Translations under genes and position numbers: made by a program
Assembly: GCF_963378105.1 (NCBI RefSeq)
Contig: NZ_OY726398.1
Location: forward strand, 1,054,001 to 1,118,000
Direction: 5' to 3'
From: Mycolicibacter sp. MU0102
Lineage (GTDB): Bacteria > Actinomycetota > Actinomycetes > Mycobacteriales > Mycobacteriaceae
Length of the DNA stretch: 64,000 bases
The notes under the pieces: generated by a model
What the model was told of the DNA's origin: nothing
The model's input: the letters and a program-made list of their open reading frames with translations, nothing else
Databases searched by the model: none
Shown: positions 20,777-30,113 of the stretch, in pieces
How positions within the stretch are numbered: the stretch's first letter is position 1
Layout: each line of letters starts with the position of its first letter

Positions 20777-22915
20777 ATGCGCTCGGCCACAACCATCTCA
20801 TCGCCGCCGCTGACCGATCACCGGCGGGTATCGGGTGGGCTGCTGGACTCCGCGATGCTGCTGGCGGCGTTGCCCGCGGCGTTGCGCAAGCTCGATCCCC
20901 GGACCCTGTGGCGCAACCCGGTGATGCTGATCGTCGAGGTCGGCGCGGTGTGGTCGACGATGCTGGTCATCGGCGAGCCAACCTGGTTCGGCGCTCTGAT
21001 CGTGTGCTGGTTGTGGCTGACCGTGGTCATTGCCAATCTGGCCGAGGCGGTCGCCGAAGGTCGCGGGAAGGCGCAGGCCGACGCTCTGCGAAAGTCGAAG
21101 TCCGACACCGTCGCACGTCGGCTGTGTGGTTGGGCGCCCAATACGCCCGGCATCGAAGAGTCGGTGGCGGCGCCCCTGCTGCAACGGGGCGACATCGTCG
21201 TTGTCGAAGCGGGTCAGATCATCCCCGGCGACGGCGACGTGGTGGAGGGCATCGCGTCGGTGGACGAATCGGCGATCACCGGCGAATCGGCACCGGTGAT
21301 CCGCGAATCCGGCGGCGACCGTTCCGCGGTCACCGGCGGGACGCTGGTGTTGTCGGACCGGATCGTAGTCCGGATCACCCAGAAGCCAGGACAGAGCTTT
21401 GTCGACCGGATGATCGCGCTGGTCGAGGGGGCCAACCGGCAGAAGACCCCGAACGAGATCGCGCTGAACATCCTGCTGGCCGCGCTGACCCTGATCTTCG
21501 TGGTGGCGGTCGCAACGCTGCAACCGTTGGCGATCTACTCCAAGGCCAACAACCCGGGCGTCTCGGATACCGCGGCGCTCGATGGCAACGGTGTCACCGG
21601 CATCGTCTTGGTGGCACTGCTGGTCTGCCTGATCCCCACCACGATCGGTGCGCTGCTGTCCGCCATCGGAATTGCCGGCATGGACCGGCTGGTGCAGCGC
21701 AATGTGCTCGCCATGTCCGGCCGGGCGGTCGAGGCCGCTGGGGACGTCAACACATTGTTGCTGGACAAGACCGGCACGATCACGTTGGGTAATCGGCAGG
21801 CATCGGATTTCCTTCCGATATCCGGGGTATCGGCCGCTGAGCTCGCCGACGCCGCGCAACTATCCAGCCTTGCCGATGAAACTCCCGAAGGCCGCTCCAT
21901 CGTGGTCTACGCCAAGGAGGCCTACGGGTTGCGAACGCGGACACCGGGCGAGCTCACCGCGGCGTCCTGGGTCGAGTTCACCGCCGTGACCCGGATGTCC
22001 GGTGTCGACATCGGCGGACGCCAATTGCGTAAGGGCGCCGCTAATTCCGTCAGCGACTGGGTGCGTGGCCACGGCGGGGACATCCCCGTCGAGCTGGGCC
22101 GGATCGTCGACGGCATCAGCGCTGCCGGGGGAACACCGCTGGTGGTCGGTGAGGTGCTCGTCGGCGGGCCGGCCGTGGTGCTCGGTGTCATTCATCTGCG
22201 GGACGTGGTGAAGCAGGGCATGCGTGAGCGGTTCGACGCGATGCGGCGAATGGGTATCCGGACCGTGATGATTACCGGCGACAACCCGTTGACCGCCAAG
22301 GCGATTGCCGATGAGGCTGGGGTTGATGACTTTCTCGCCGAAGCCACCCCCGAAGACAAGCTGATGCTGATCAAACGCGAGCAGCAGGGTGGACGACTGG
22401 TCGCGATGACCGGTGACGGAACCAACGATGCACCAGCGCTGGCGCAGGCCGACGTCGGGGTGGCGATGAATACCGGCACCAGCGCCGCCAAGGAGGCGGG
22501 CAACATGGTGGACCTGGACTCCGACCCCACCAAGCTCATCGAGATCGTGGAGATCGGCAAACAGCTGCTGATCACCCGAGGCGCGCTGACCACCTTCTCG
22601 ATCGCCAACGACATCGCCAAGTATTTCGCCATCATTCCAGCGCTTTTCGTAACGATTTTCCCGGGTTTGAGTCTGCTCAACGTGATGAGGTTGCACAGTC
22701 CGCAATCGGCGATCCTGTCGGCGGTGGTCTTCAATGCGCTGGTTATCGCGGCGCTGATTCCGCTCGCGTTGCGTGGGGTCCGCTACGTTCCGGGCAGCGC
22801 TTCGGCGCTGCTCAGCCGAAACCTCGCCGTCTACGGCCTGGGCGGGATTGTGGCCCCGTTCGTCGGGATCAAGCTCATCGACCTGCTGGTTCAACTGCTG
22901 CCTGGGATGGCGTGA
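20777..22915 (+). CDS. kdpB: KdpB, P-type ATPase subunit
   Basis: KdpB is the P-type ATPase that powers high-affinity K+ import. The 712 residues include the actuator motif TGESAPV, the phosphorylation site DKTGTITLG (Asp330), the nucleotide-binding domain, and the hinge TGDGTNDAPALAQADVGVAMNTGT. The N-terminal membrane helices and the intramembrane Pro (LVCLIPTTIG) are intact. It is separated from kdpA and kdpC by one base on each side, so the operon is very tight. Confidence 0.97.
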   Translation: MRSATTISSPPLTDHRRVSGGLLDSAMLLAALPAALRKLDPRTLWRNPVMLIVEVGAVWSTMLVIGEPTWFGALIVCWLWLTVVIANLAEAVAEGRGKAQADALRKSKSDTVARRLCGWAPNTPGIEESVAAPLLQRGDIVVVEAGQIIPGDGDVVEGIASVDESAITGESAPVIRESGGDRSAVTGGTLVLSDRIVVRITQKPGQSFVDRMIALVEGANRQKTPNEIALNILLAALTLIFVVAVATLQPLAIYSKANNPGVSDTAALDGNGVTGIVLVALLVCLIPTTIGALLSAIGIAGMDRLVQRNVLAMSGRAVEAAGDVNTLLLDKTGTITLGNRQASDFLPISGVSAAELADAAQLSSLADETPEGRSIVVYAKEAYGLRTRTPGELTAASWVEFTAVTRMSGVDIGGRQLRKGAANSVSDWVRGHGGDIPVELGRIVDGISAAGGTPLVVGEVLVGGPAVVLGVIHLRDVVKQGMRERFDAMRRMGIRTVMITGDNPLTAKAIADEAGVDDFLAEATPEDKLMLIKREQQGGRLVAMTGDGTNDAPALAQADVGVAMNTGTSAAKEAGNMVDLDSDPTKLIEIVEIGKQLLITRGALTTFSIANDIAKYFAIIPALFVTIFPGLSLLNVMRLHSPQSAILSAVVFNALVIAALIPLALRGVRYVPGSASALLSRNLAVYGLGGIVAPFVGIKLIDLLVQLLPGMA

Positions 22916-22916
22916 C

Positions 22917-23819
22917 ATGAGATTTGCGGACTTGGTTCGGGGGCACTGGGCCGCGCTGCGTGCCCTGCTTGTCTTCACCGTTGTGCTCGGCATCGGCTAC
23001 CCGCTGTTCGTCTGGCTGGTGGCCCAGATCCCGGGCCTGCACGCACGTGCCGAAGGGTCGCTGATCACCGACCCCGCCGGCCGACCGGTCGCAAGCGCCC
23101 TGATCGGGCAGGCGTTCACCGACACCGCCGGCCGCCCACTGCCGCAGTCCTTTCAGGGCCGGCCGTCGGAAGCCGGAATCGGCTACGACGCCTTGGCCAG
23201 CGGAGCGAGCAATCTGGGCCCGGAGAGCATTGTCGACATGCCCGATCAGCCGAGCCTGCTCACCCAGGTCTGCACCCGCAGCGTCGACGTTGCGAAGACC
23301 GAAGGCCTTGACGTGCGGGCCTCGGCGAGACCGTTCTGCACGGCCGGTGGACGGGGCGCGGTGCTGGCGGTCTTCGGCCCGCGCGGTCCCAGCGGCACCG
23401 TCGCCCGCCCGACGCGCGTGGTCAGCGTCAACGAGCCCTGCGCCACTGAGAGCGAGCTGTTTGTGTCCCGCTATCACGGCGTTCGGGTGGAATGTGCCAG
23501 GCCCGGTGAGGATTACTCGGCCGGCCAGATTGTGCCGATCCGGGGCGCTGCGGCCGAGCACCCGCGGGTTCCCGCCGACGCCGTCACCGCCAGCGGCAGC
23601 GGCCTGGACCCCGATATCTCACCGGACTACGCCGAGCTTCAGGTCGAGCGGGTCGCAAAGGCCCGGGGGATACGCGCCGAGCAGGTCCGAGCCGTGGTCC
23701 GTGCCCACCAGAGCGGCCGGCTTCTCGGATTCCTCGGTGAGCCCCGCGTCAACGTGGCCGCGGTGAACCTGGAACTGGACCACGAGCATCCTGTTCCCGG
23801 CTGCTGTTCCGATGGATGA
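22917..23819 (+). CDS. kdpC: KdpC subunit with a large internal insertion
   Basis: KdpC is needed for KdpFABC assembly and activity. It has one N-terminal membrane helix (RALLVFTVVLGIGYPLFVWLV) and an extracytoplasmic domain. Family signatures flank the middle: GSLITD, SALIGQAFTD, SFQGRPS, ASGASNLGPES, then VTASGSGLDPDISPDYAELQVERVAKARG and LGEPRVNVAAVNLELD. Between these, residues about 103-217 are an extra segment with four Cys (119, 141, 175, 193), making the protein 300 residues against about 190 normally. The insertion could form a disulfide-stabilised exported subdomain. ATG 22917 follows the kdpB stop by one base. Confidence 0.9.
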   Translation: MRFADLVRGHWAALRALLVFTVVLGIGYPLFVWLVAQIPGLHARAEGSLITDPAGRPVASALIGQAFTDTAGRPLPQSFQGRPSEAGIGYDALASGASNLGPESIVDMPDQPSLLTQVCTRSVDVAKTEGLDVRASARPFCTAGGRGAVLAVFGPRGPSGTVARPTRVVSVNEPCATESELFVSRYHGVRVECARPGEDYSAGQIVPIRGAAAEHPRVPADAVTASGSGLDPDISPDYAELQVERVAKARGIRAEQVRAVVRAHQSGRLLGFLGEPRVNVAAVNLELDHEHPVPGCCSDG

Positions 23820-26364
23820 TTTATCGGTGAGTGCTTATGGCTCGCGTGGCAGACGTGGGGAGTTACGCATCTATCTGGGTGCGGCACCCGGCGTCGGCAA
23901 GACATACGCGATGCTCGGCGAGGCCCACCGGCGCTTGGAACGAGGCGCCGACCTGGTGGCTGCGGTGGTGGAGACGCACGGTCGGGTAAAGACAGCGGAA
24001 CTGTTGCAGGGGATCGAGGTCGTCCCGCCACGTTGGATTACCTATCGGGGCAGGAGCTTCCCCGAACTCGACGTTCCTGCAGTGCTCGCGCGACGACCGC
24101 AAGTCGTACTCGTCGACGAGTTAGCTCACACCAATACGCCGGGCAGCGTGAACCCCAAACGGTGGCAGGACGTCGAGGAACTGCTCGCCGCGGGAATCAC
24201 GGTGATCTCTACGGTCAACGTGCAGCATCTGGAGAGCCTCAACGACGTCGTCGCGCAGATCACCGGGGTGCAGCAGCAGGAGACGGTGCCGGATTCGTTC
24301 GTCCGTCAGGCCTCGCAGCTCGAACTCGTCGATATCGCTCCAGAGGCGCTTCGCCGCAGGCTAGCGCACGGCAACGTCTACGCGCCGGAGAAGGTCGATG
24401 CGGCGTTGTCCAACTACTTCCGCAGCGGAAATCTCACCGCGTTAAGGGAATTGGCGCTGCTGTGGGTGGCCGACCAAGTGGACGCCGCGCTGGCGAAGTA
24501 TCGCGCCGACAAGAAGATCACCGCGACCTGGGAGGCTCGCGAGCGGCTGGTGGTGGCCGTCACCGGCGGCCCGGAGTCAGAGACGCTGGTACGGCGAGCC
24601 TCGCGGATCGCATCGAAGTCCAGCGCCGAGTTGTTGGCACTTCACGTGCTGGCCGGCGACGGACACTCGGCCGTTCCCACTGCGCGGATGGGGAAGATCC
24701 GTGAGCTGGCGGCCAGTCTCGGTGCCTCCCTACACGTCGTCGTCGGCGACGACGTGCCGACCGCACTGCTGGACTTCGCCCGAGAAGTCAACGCCACCCA
24801 GTTGGTGATCGGGACGTCGCGGCGGTCCCGCTGGGCGCGCTTCTTCGACGAGGGCATCGGCGCAATGGTGGTGCGGCGATCCGGCAAGATCGATGTACAC
24901 ATCGTGACTCATGAAGAGTCCAAGCAAGGTTTCCGGATCACACCCCTCTCACCGCGGCAACGCCGCGTACTGCCTTGGCTGGCGGCGCTACTCGTACCGT
25001 CGGTGGTCTGCGCGATCACCACGACATGGCTGGATCCGGTACTGCGCTTAGGCGGGGAGAGTGCGCTGTTCTTCGTCAGCGTGCTGGCGGTGGCCCTGCT
25101 CGGCGGGGTGGCCCCAGCCATTCTTTCGGCGCTGATATCCGGTCTGCTACTCAACTACTTCCTGATCGATCCGCGGCACAGCTTTACCATCGCCGAAACA
25201 GATTCTGCGGTCACGGAGATCGTGCTGCTGTTGGTTGCGGTCGCGGTGTCGGTACTCGTGGATCGCGCCGCCGAACGCTCCAGGGAGGCCGGGCGCGCAT
25301 CCCAAGAGGCGGAGTTGCTGGCTCTGTTCGCCGGGTCGGTATTGCGGGGCGCCGACATCGAGACGCTGCTGGAACGCGTTCGGGAGACTTATGCACTACG
25401 GGCGGTGAGCATCCTGCGGATGTCTACCCTCGACGGCCAGCAGGCCGGCCCAACGGTGATAGCCGCCGCGGGCAATGATCCGTGTACGACTGTCGACGCT
25501 GCGGACACCGTCATCGACGTCGGCGACGACGAGTTCTGGATGTTGATCGCGGGCAGACAGCTGGCGGCGCGTGATCGCCGCGTGCTGTCCGCAGTGGCCA
25601 AGCAGGCGGCCGGGTTGGTCAGGCAACGTGAGCTGAGCGACGAGGCGAGTCGATCCGAGGCTGTCATGCGAGCCGATGAGCTGCGCCGCTCGCTGCTGTC
25701 GGCGGTCAGCCATGATCTGCGCACGCCGCTGGCGGCGGCCAAGGCCGCGGCGTCGAGTCTGCGCGCCGATGACGTCGGGTTCTCGCCGCAGGACACCCGC
25801 GAACTGCTGGCGACCGTGGAGGAGTCGATCGATCAACTCACCGCTCTGGTCGGAAACCTCCTCGATTCGTCCAGGTTGGCCGCCGGGGTGGTACACCCCG
25901 AGCTGGGCCGGGTGTACGTGGAGGAAATCGTGCAACGGGCCTTGGTCAGCATCGGCCGAGGCAATACCGGCTTCTTTCGCTCAGGCATTGAACGGGTCCA
26001 AGTCGACGTTGGCGACGAGGTGGTATTGGCCGACGCCGGACTGCTAGAACGAGTGCTCGCCAATCTCCTCGACAACGCGTTGCGCTATGCCCCCGACGGA
26101 CCGATCCGGGTCACTGCGTGTCAGTTCGGTGATCGGGTTTTGATCAACGTCGCCGATCAGGGGCGCGGCCTACCACCGGGCGGGGAGCGCCTATTCGAAC
26201 CGTTCCAGCGGATCGGCGACCAGAACAACACCACCGGTATCGGCCTCGGCTTGTCGGTAGCACGCGGGTTCATCGAGTCAATGGGCGGAACGGTTTCCGC
26301 CACCGAGACGCCGGGCGGCGGCCTCACCATGATGGTGGATCTGGCCGCGCCCCCGGCGACGTGA
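23812..26364 (+). CDS. kdpD: KdpD sensor kinase (operon copy)
   Basis: The 850-residue KdpD senses K+ or turgor conditions. In order: the KdpD N-terminal domain with P-loop GAAPGVGKTYAML, a universal-stress-protein-like domain (ASRIASKSSAELLALHVL, GTSRRSRWARFFDEG), four membrane helices (DUF4118, about 385-500), a GAF-like region, then HisKA with the phospho-acceptor His634 in SAVSHDLRTPLAAAK and an ATPase domain (NLLDNALRYAP, GIGLGLSVARGFIE). It overlaps kdpC by 8 bp. No kdpE follows it; the only response regulator lies downstream on the other strand beside a second kdpD. Confidence 0.95.
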   Translation: MDDLSVSAYGSRGRRGELRIYLGAAPGVGKTYAMLGEAHRRLERGADLVAAVVETHGRVKTAELLQGIEVVPPRWITYRGRSFPELDVPAVLARRPQVVLVDELAHTNTPGSVNPKRWQDVEELLAAGITVISTVNVQHLESLNDVVAQITGVQQQETVPDSFVRQASQLELVDIAPEALRRRLAHGNVYAPEKVDAALSNYFRSGNLTALRELALLWVADQVDAALAKYRADKKITATWEARERLVVAVTGGPESETLVRRASRIASKSSAELLALHVLAGDGHSAVPTARMGKIRELAASLGASLHVVVGDDVPTALLDFAREVNATQLVIGTSRRSRWARFFDEGIGAMVVRRSGKIDVHIVTHEESKQGFRITPLSPRQRRVLPWLAALLVPSVVCAITTTWLDPVLRLGGESALFFVSVLAVALLGGVAPAILSALISGLLLNYFLIDPRHSFTIAETDSAVTEIVLLLVAVAVSVLVDRAAERSREAGRASQEAELLALFAGSVLRGADIETLLERVRETYALRAVSILRMSTLDGQQAGPTVIAAAGNDPCTTVDAADTVIDVGDDEFWMLIAGRQLAARDRRVLSAVAKQAAGLVRQRELSDEASRSEAVMRADELRRSLLSAVSHDLRTPLAAAKAAASSLRADDVGFSPQDTRELLATVEESIDQLTALVGNLLDSSRLAAGVVHPELGRVYVEEIVQRALVSIGRGNTGFFRSGIERVQVDVGDEVVLADAGLLERVLANLLDNALRYAPDGPIRVTACQFGDRVLINVADQGRGLPPGGERLFEPFQRIGDQNNTTGIGLGLSVARGFIESMGGTVSATETPGGGLTMMVDLAAPPAT

Positions 26365-26371
26365 CTACGGT

Positions 26372-26830
26372 TTATGCGTGCTTCCAGACAACCTTGTCGA
26401 CTCCGGCGGCGTCACGGTAGACGACGCTGTCTGGAGCGGTGCCGTTCTTGACGTCGAAGTACAGTCGCCCGCTGGTCTGGCTGCCTGTGGCAATCGGTCC
26501 GTTAGGCAGGCCGTCAACCTCGTTGCCCTTCATCACCGCGAACGTTGAGCTGTTGACGGCGCGCGCGTTGAAGTCAGCGATGTTGGGCGTGGGCGAACCG
26601 CTGACCGCCCGAGCCGTCACATCCGAGTACCAAATGCCGTCGTTGTGCCCGCTGGGCTGCAGGTCGCTGACGGTGTAGGCGATGGCCCCGCCTGGGCTCT
26701 GAATCTCTTGGGTTTGACCGAATCCGACCACTTGTGGGTCCGCAGAAGCCGGCGCCACCGCAAGCATTCCGGCCGTCGTGAGGCCGGCCGCTGCTACTGC
26801 CGTCTTCTTGGCGATCTGGGAGAACATCAC
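26372..26830 (-). CDS. MPT63-family secreted protein (DUF1942)
   Basis: The 152-residue protein has a signal peptide with a probable cut after APASA (residue 30). The mature domain has an MPT63-like pattern: AYTVSDLQPSG, WYSDVTARAVSGSPTPNIADFNARAVN and QTSGRLYFDVKNG. MPT63 of M. tuberculosis is an immunogenic secreted beta-sandwich protein of unknown function. The gene begins 67 bp after the kdpE stop on the same strand and is probably the end of that transcript. It is convergent with the operon kdpD, only 7 bp apart. The start may be either of two adjacent ATGs. Confidence 0.85.
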   Translation of the reverse strand: MMFSQIAKKTAVAAAGLTTAGMLAVAPASADPQVVGFGQTQEIQSPGGAIAYTVSDLQPSGHNDGIWYSDVTARAVSGSPTPNIADFNARAVNSSTFAVMKGNEVDGLPNGPIATGSQTSGRLYFDVKNGTAPDSVVYRDAAGVDKVVWKHA

Positions 26831-26897
26831 GGTAAAACTCCTTCCGCTAGGTTCTCCCAGGCATATCCGCGGCGGCGGATTTCAAAACCTCAAAAAC

Positions 26898-27581
26898 TCA
26901 CACTTCGAATCGATAGCCCATCCCCGCCTCGGTGAGCAGGTGTTTTGGGTTCGACGGATCATTCTCGAGTTTGCGGCGCAGCTGCGCCAGATAGACCCGA
27001 AGATATTGAGTTTCCTTTGCGTATGCCGGGCCCCATACCTGGGTGAGTAACTCGTCGCGGCCGACCAGCTTTCCCCGGTTTCGCACCAGCATCTCCAGCA
27101 TGCCCCATTCGGTGGGAGTCAGATGGACCTCGCCGCCGTTCTTGGTGACTTTCTTTGCTGCCAGATCCACGGTGAACGAAGCGGTTTCCACTATTGGCTG
27201 GTCGGTTTCGGCGGTCGCGGCGTTGCGTCGTGCGGCGGCGCGCAGCCGAGCCAGGAATTCGTCCATTCCAAATGGCTTGGTCACGTAGTCGTCGGCGCCC
27301 GCGTCGAGCGCCTCCACCTTGTCGGCCGAGTCGGTGCGAGCGGACAACACGATCACCGGGACGGTCAGCCAGCCCCGCAGTCCGGCCAGCACCTCGATGC
27401 CGGAGATGTCGGGCAGCCCCAGGTCGAGGATCACCACGTCCGGGCGTTGCTCGGCGGCGGCGCGCAGGGCGCCGGCGCCGGTCGCCGCGGTGACGACTTC
27501 GTAGCCGCGCACCGACAGGTTGATCTTCAGTGCGCGCAGGATCTGCGGCTCGTCGTCGACTACCAGGACTCGTGTGCTCAT
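26898..27581 (-). CDS. kdpE: KdpE response regulator
   Basis: The 227-residue OmpR/PhoB-type regulator has a receiver domain with phospho-acceptor Asp53 (VVILDLGLPDISG), the acidic pair VDDEP and the Lys in YVTKPFG. The C-terminal winged helix carries LTPTEWGMLEMLVRNRGKLVGRDELLTQVWG and LRVYLAQLRRKLENDP. It overlaps the stop of the minus-strand kdpD. KdpE turns on kdpFABC when phosphorylated by KdpD. It is the only kdpE in the window and may serve both KdpD proteins. Confidence 0.96.
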   Translation of the reverse strand: MSTRVLVVDDEPQILRALKINLSVRGYEVVTAATGAGALRAAAEQRPDVVILDLGLPDISGIEVLAGLRGWLTVPVIVLSARTDSADKVEALDAGADDYVTKPFGMDEFLARLRAAARRNAATAETDQPIVETASFTVDLAAKKVTKNGGEVHLTPTEWGMLEMLVRNRGKLVGRDELLTQVWGPAYAKETQYLRVYLAQLRRKLENDPSNPKHLLTEAGMGYRFEV

Positions 27582-30085
27582 CAGCTCTCTCCCGCCGGTG
27601 CGGCCAGGTCTACCACCATGGTCAACCCGCCGCCCGGTGTCTCTGTCGCCGAAATGGTGCCGCCCATCGCCTCAGTGAAGCCCCGTGCCACTGAAAGCCC
27701 GAGACCGACGCCGCTGGTGTTGTCGCGGTCGCCGAGGCGCTGGAACGGATCGAACACGTGCGCTTCGCCGCCGCGGGGCAGTCCGCGCCCCTCGTCGGCG
27801 ACGTTGATCAGGATCCGGTCGCCGACTTGGCCGGCGGTCACCCGCACCACGCTGTCGGAGGCGTAGCGCAACGCGTTGTCGATCACGTTGGCGAGCACGC
27901 GTTCCAGCAAGCCGACGTCGGCCATCGCGACGGTCGGGCCCACCTCGACCTTCACCTGGTCGAGGCCGCGTCCGAAGATGTTGCTGCGCTTACCGATTCC
28001 GATCAGTGCGCGCTGCACTACCTCTTCCAGGTACACCTTGGTCAACTCCGGCCGGATCACACCCGCGGCCAGGCGCGAGGAGTCGAGCAGGTTGCCCACC
28101 AGGCCGGTGAGCTGATCGACGGATTCCTCCACCGTGGCCAGCAGTTCGGAGGTGTCGTCGGGGGAGAAGTCCACGTCATCGGCACGCAGACTCGACACCG
28201 CCGCCTTGGCTGCCGCCAGTGGGGTGCGCAGGTCGTGGCTGACCGCCGACAGCAGGGAACGGCGCAGCTCGTCGGTCCGCATCACCGCGTCAGCCCTACC
28301 GGCCTCGGCGGCCAATTCCTCCTGACGGACCAGTCCGGCTGCCTGCCGCGCCACCACCGACAACACCCGGCGGTCACGGGAGGCCAACTGCCGGCCGACC
28401 ATCAGCATCCAGAACTCGTCGTCGCCGACATCGATCGCGGTGTCCGCGAGAGCTACCGCGGTGCACGGGTTTTCGCCGACCGAGGCGACGACTTCAGGAG
28501 TTGCACTGCTGGTCGGGACGCGGACCAGGCTCACCGCGCGTTGTGCGTAGGTTTCGCGAACCCGCTCCAACAGGGTGTCCAGGTCCGCGCCGCGCAGCAC
28601 TGACCCGGCGAACAGCGTCATCAACTCGGCTTCGCGGGAGGCGCGGCCGGCTTCCCGGGTTCGTTTGGCCGCGCCGTCGACCAGGGCCGCCACGGCGATG
28701 GCCACCAACAGCAGGACCACTTCGGTCACGGCGACGTCGTGCTCGGCGATGGTGAAATCGCGTCGGGGAGCGAGCACGAAGTAGTTGAGCAACACCCCGG
28801 ACAGCAACGCCGACAACACGGCCGGGGCGATACCACCGAGCAGGGCCACCACCAGCACGCCCACGAAAAACAGCGCGCTCTGGCCGGCGTCGAAGTAGCG
28901 GTCCAGCCAGCCCACCATGATCGCGCACATCAGGCACGGCACGATGACGGCCGCGAGCCAGGAAGCCGCACGTCGTTCCCGCGGCGAGATCGTCAGTCCC
29001 CGAAAACTCGGCTTGGCGTCCTCGTAGGTGACGATGTGGACGTCGATGTCGCCGGACTGCTGCACCACGGCCGCACCGACCCCCTCGTCGAGGATGCGGG
29101 CCCAGCGGGAGCGGCGCGAAGTGCCGATCACCAGCTGGGTGGCGTTGACGTCACGGGCGAAGTCCAGCAGCGCGGTCGGCACGTCGTCACCGATCACGGT
29201 GTGCAGCGAGGCGCCCAGGCTGATCGCCAGTTGGCGGATCTTGCCCACCCGGGGTGCCGGCGCACCAGAGAGCCCGTCGCCGCCCAGGACATGCAGCACC
29301 AACAGGTCACCGCCGGCCTTTGACGCGATCCGCGAGGCCCGCCGGACCAGGGTCTCGGACTCCGGGCCACCGGTCACCGCGGCCACGATGCGTTCCCGTG
29401 CCTCCCAGGTCTCGGTGATCTTCTTGTCGGCACGGTAGCGGGTGAGTGTCGCGTCCACCTGCCCGGCCAGCCACAGCAGCGCCAATTCCCGCAGCGCCGT
29501 CAGCGTCTCGCCGCGGAAGTAGTTGGCCAACGCCGCGTCGACCTTCTCCGGTGGATAGACGTTGCCGTGGGATAGCCTGCGGCGCAACGCTTCCGGTGCG
29601 ACGTCGATGAGTTCGATCTGCGTGGCTTGGCGCACGACCGCGTCGGGGACGGTGTCGTGCTGGGTGGTCCCGGTGATCTTGGCGACGACGTCGCTCAGAC
29701 TCTCCAGCTGTTGCACGTTGACGGTGGAGACCACGGTGATCCCGGCGGAAAGTAATTCCTCGATGTCCTGCCAGCGTTTGGGATTCCGGCTGCCCGCGGG
29801 GTTGGTGTGCGCGAGATCGTCGATCAGGACCACTTCCGGGTGGCGGGTCAGCACCGCGTCGACATCGAGGTCCCCGCCGGGCTCGCCGACGATCTCGATG
29901 CCTTGCAAGAGCTCCGCGGTCTTGTTGCGGCCGTGGGTTTCGACCGCGGCCGCAACCACATCGGTGCCGCGGTCGGTGCGGCGGTGCCCTTCACCAAGCA
30001 TCGCGTAGGTCTTGCCGACCCTGGGCGAGGCTCCGAGGTAGATGCGCAGTTCTCCGCGCTCGCCGCGCTGGTTCACAAGACTCAC
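27581..30085 (-). CDS. kdpD: Second KdpD sensor kinase, paired with kdpE
   Basis: This 834-residue paralogue of the operon KdpD shares its domain order and many identical stretches: an N-terminal KdpD domain, USP-like domain, four membrane helices, HisKA with His617 in SAVSHDLRTPLAAAK, and an ATPase domain ending GVGLGLSVARGFTE. Two differences stand out. The P-loop reads GASPRVGKT, with Arg where the operon copy has Gly, and about 13 residues are missing after ELLQGIEIV. It overlaps kdpE by one base and starts at GTG 30085, only 28 bp after the stop of a PPE gene on the same strand, so it probably belongs to that PE-PPE transcript. Confidence 0.94.
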   Translation of the reverse strand: MSLVNQRGERGELRIYLGASPRVGKTYAMLGEGHRRTDRGTDVVAAAVETHGRNKTAELLQGIEIVGEPGGDLDVDAVLTRHPEVVLIDDLAHTNPAGSRNPKRWQDIEELLSAGITVVSTVNVQQLESLSDVVAKITGTTQHDTVPDAVVRQATQIELIDVAPEALRRRLSHGNVYPPEKVDAALANYFRGETLTALRELALLWLAGQVDATLTRYRADKKITETWEARERIVAAVTGGPESETLVRRASRIASKAGGDLLVLHVLGGDGLSGAPAPRVGKIRQLAISLGASLHTVIGDDVPTALLDFARDVNATQLVIGTSRRSRWARILDEGVGAAVVQQSGDIDVHIVTYEDAKPSFRGLTISPRERRAASWLAAVIVPCLMCAIMVGWLDRYFDAGQSALFFVGVLVVALLGGIAPAVLSALLSGVLLNYFVLAPRRDFTIAEHDVAVTEVVLLLVAIAVAALVDGAAKRTREAGRASREAELMTLFAGSVLRGADLDTLLERVRETYAQRAVSLVRVPTSSATPEVVASVGENPCTAVALADTAIDVGDDEFWMLMVGRQLASRDRRVLSVVARQAAGLVRQEELAAEAGRADAVMRTDELRRSLLSAVSHDLRTPLAAAKAAVSSLRADDVDFSPDDTSELLATVEESVDQLTGLVGNLLDSSRLAAGVIRPELTKVYLEEVVQRALIGIGKRSNIFGRGLDQVKVEVGPTVAMADVGLLERVLANVIDNALRYASDSVVRVTAGQVGDRILINVADEGRGLPRGGEAHVFDPFQRLGDRDNTSGVGLGLSVARGFTEAMGGTISATETPGGGLTMVVDLAAPAGES

Positions 30086-30113
30086 CAGACCATCATCGCG
30101 GCAACCGAGGGCA

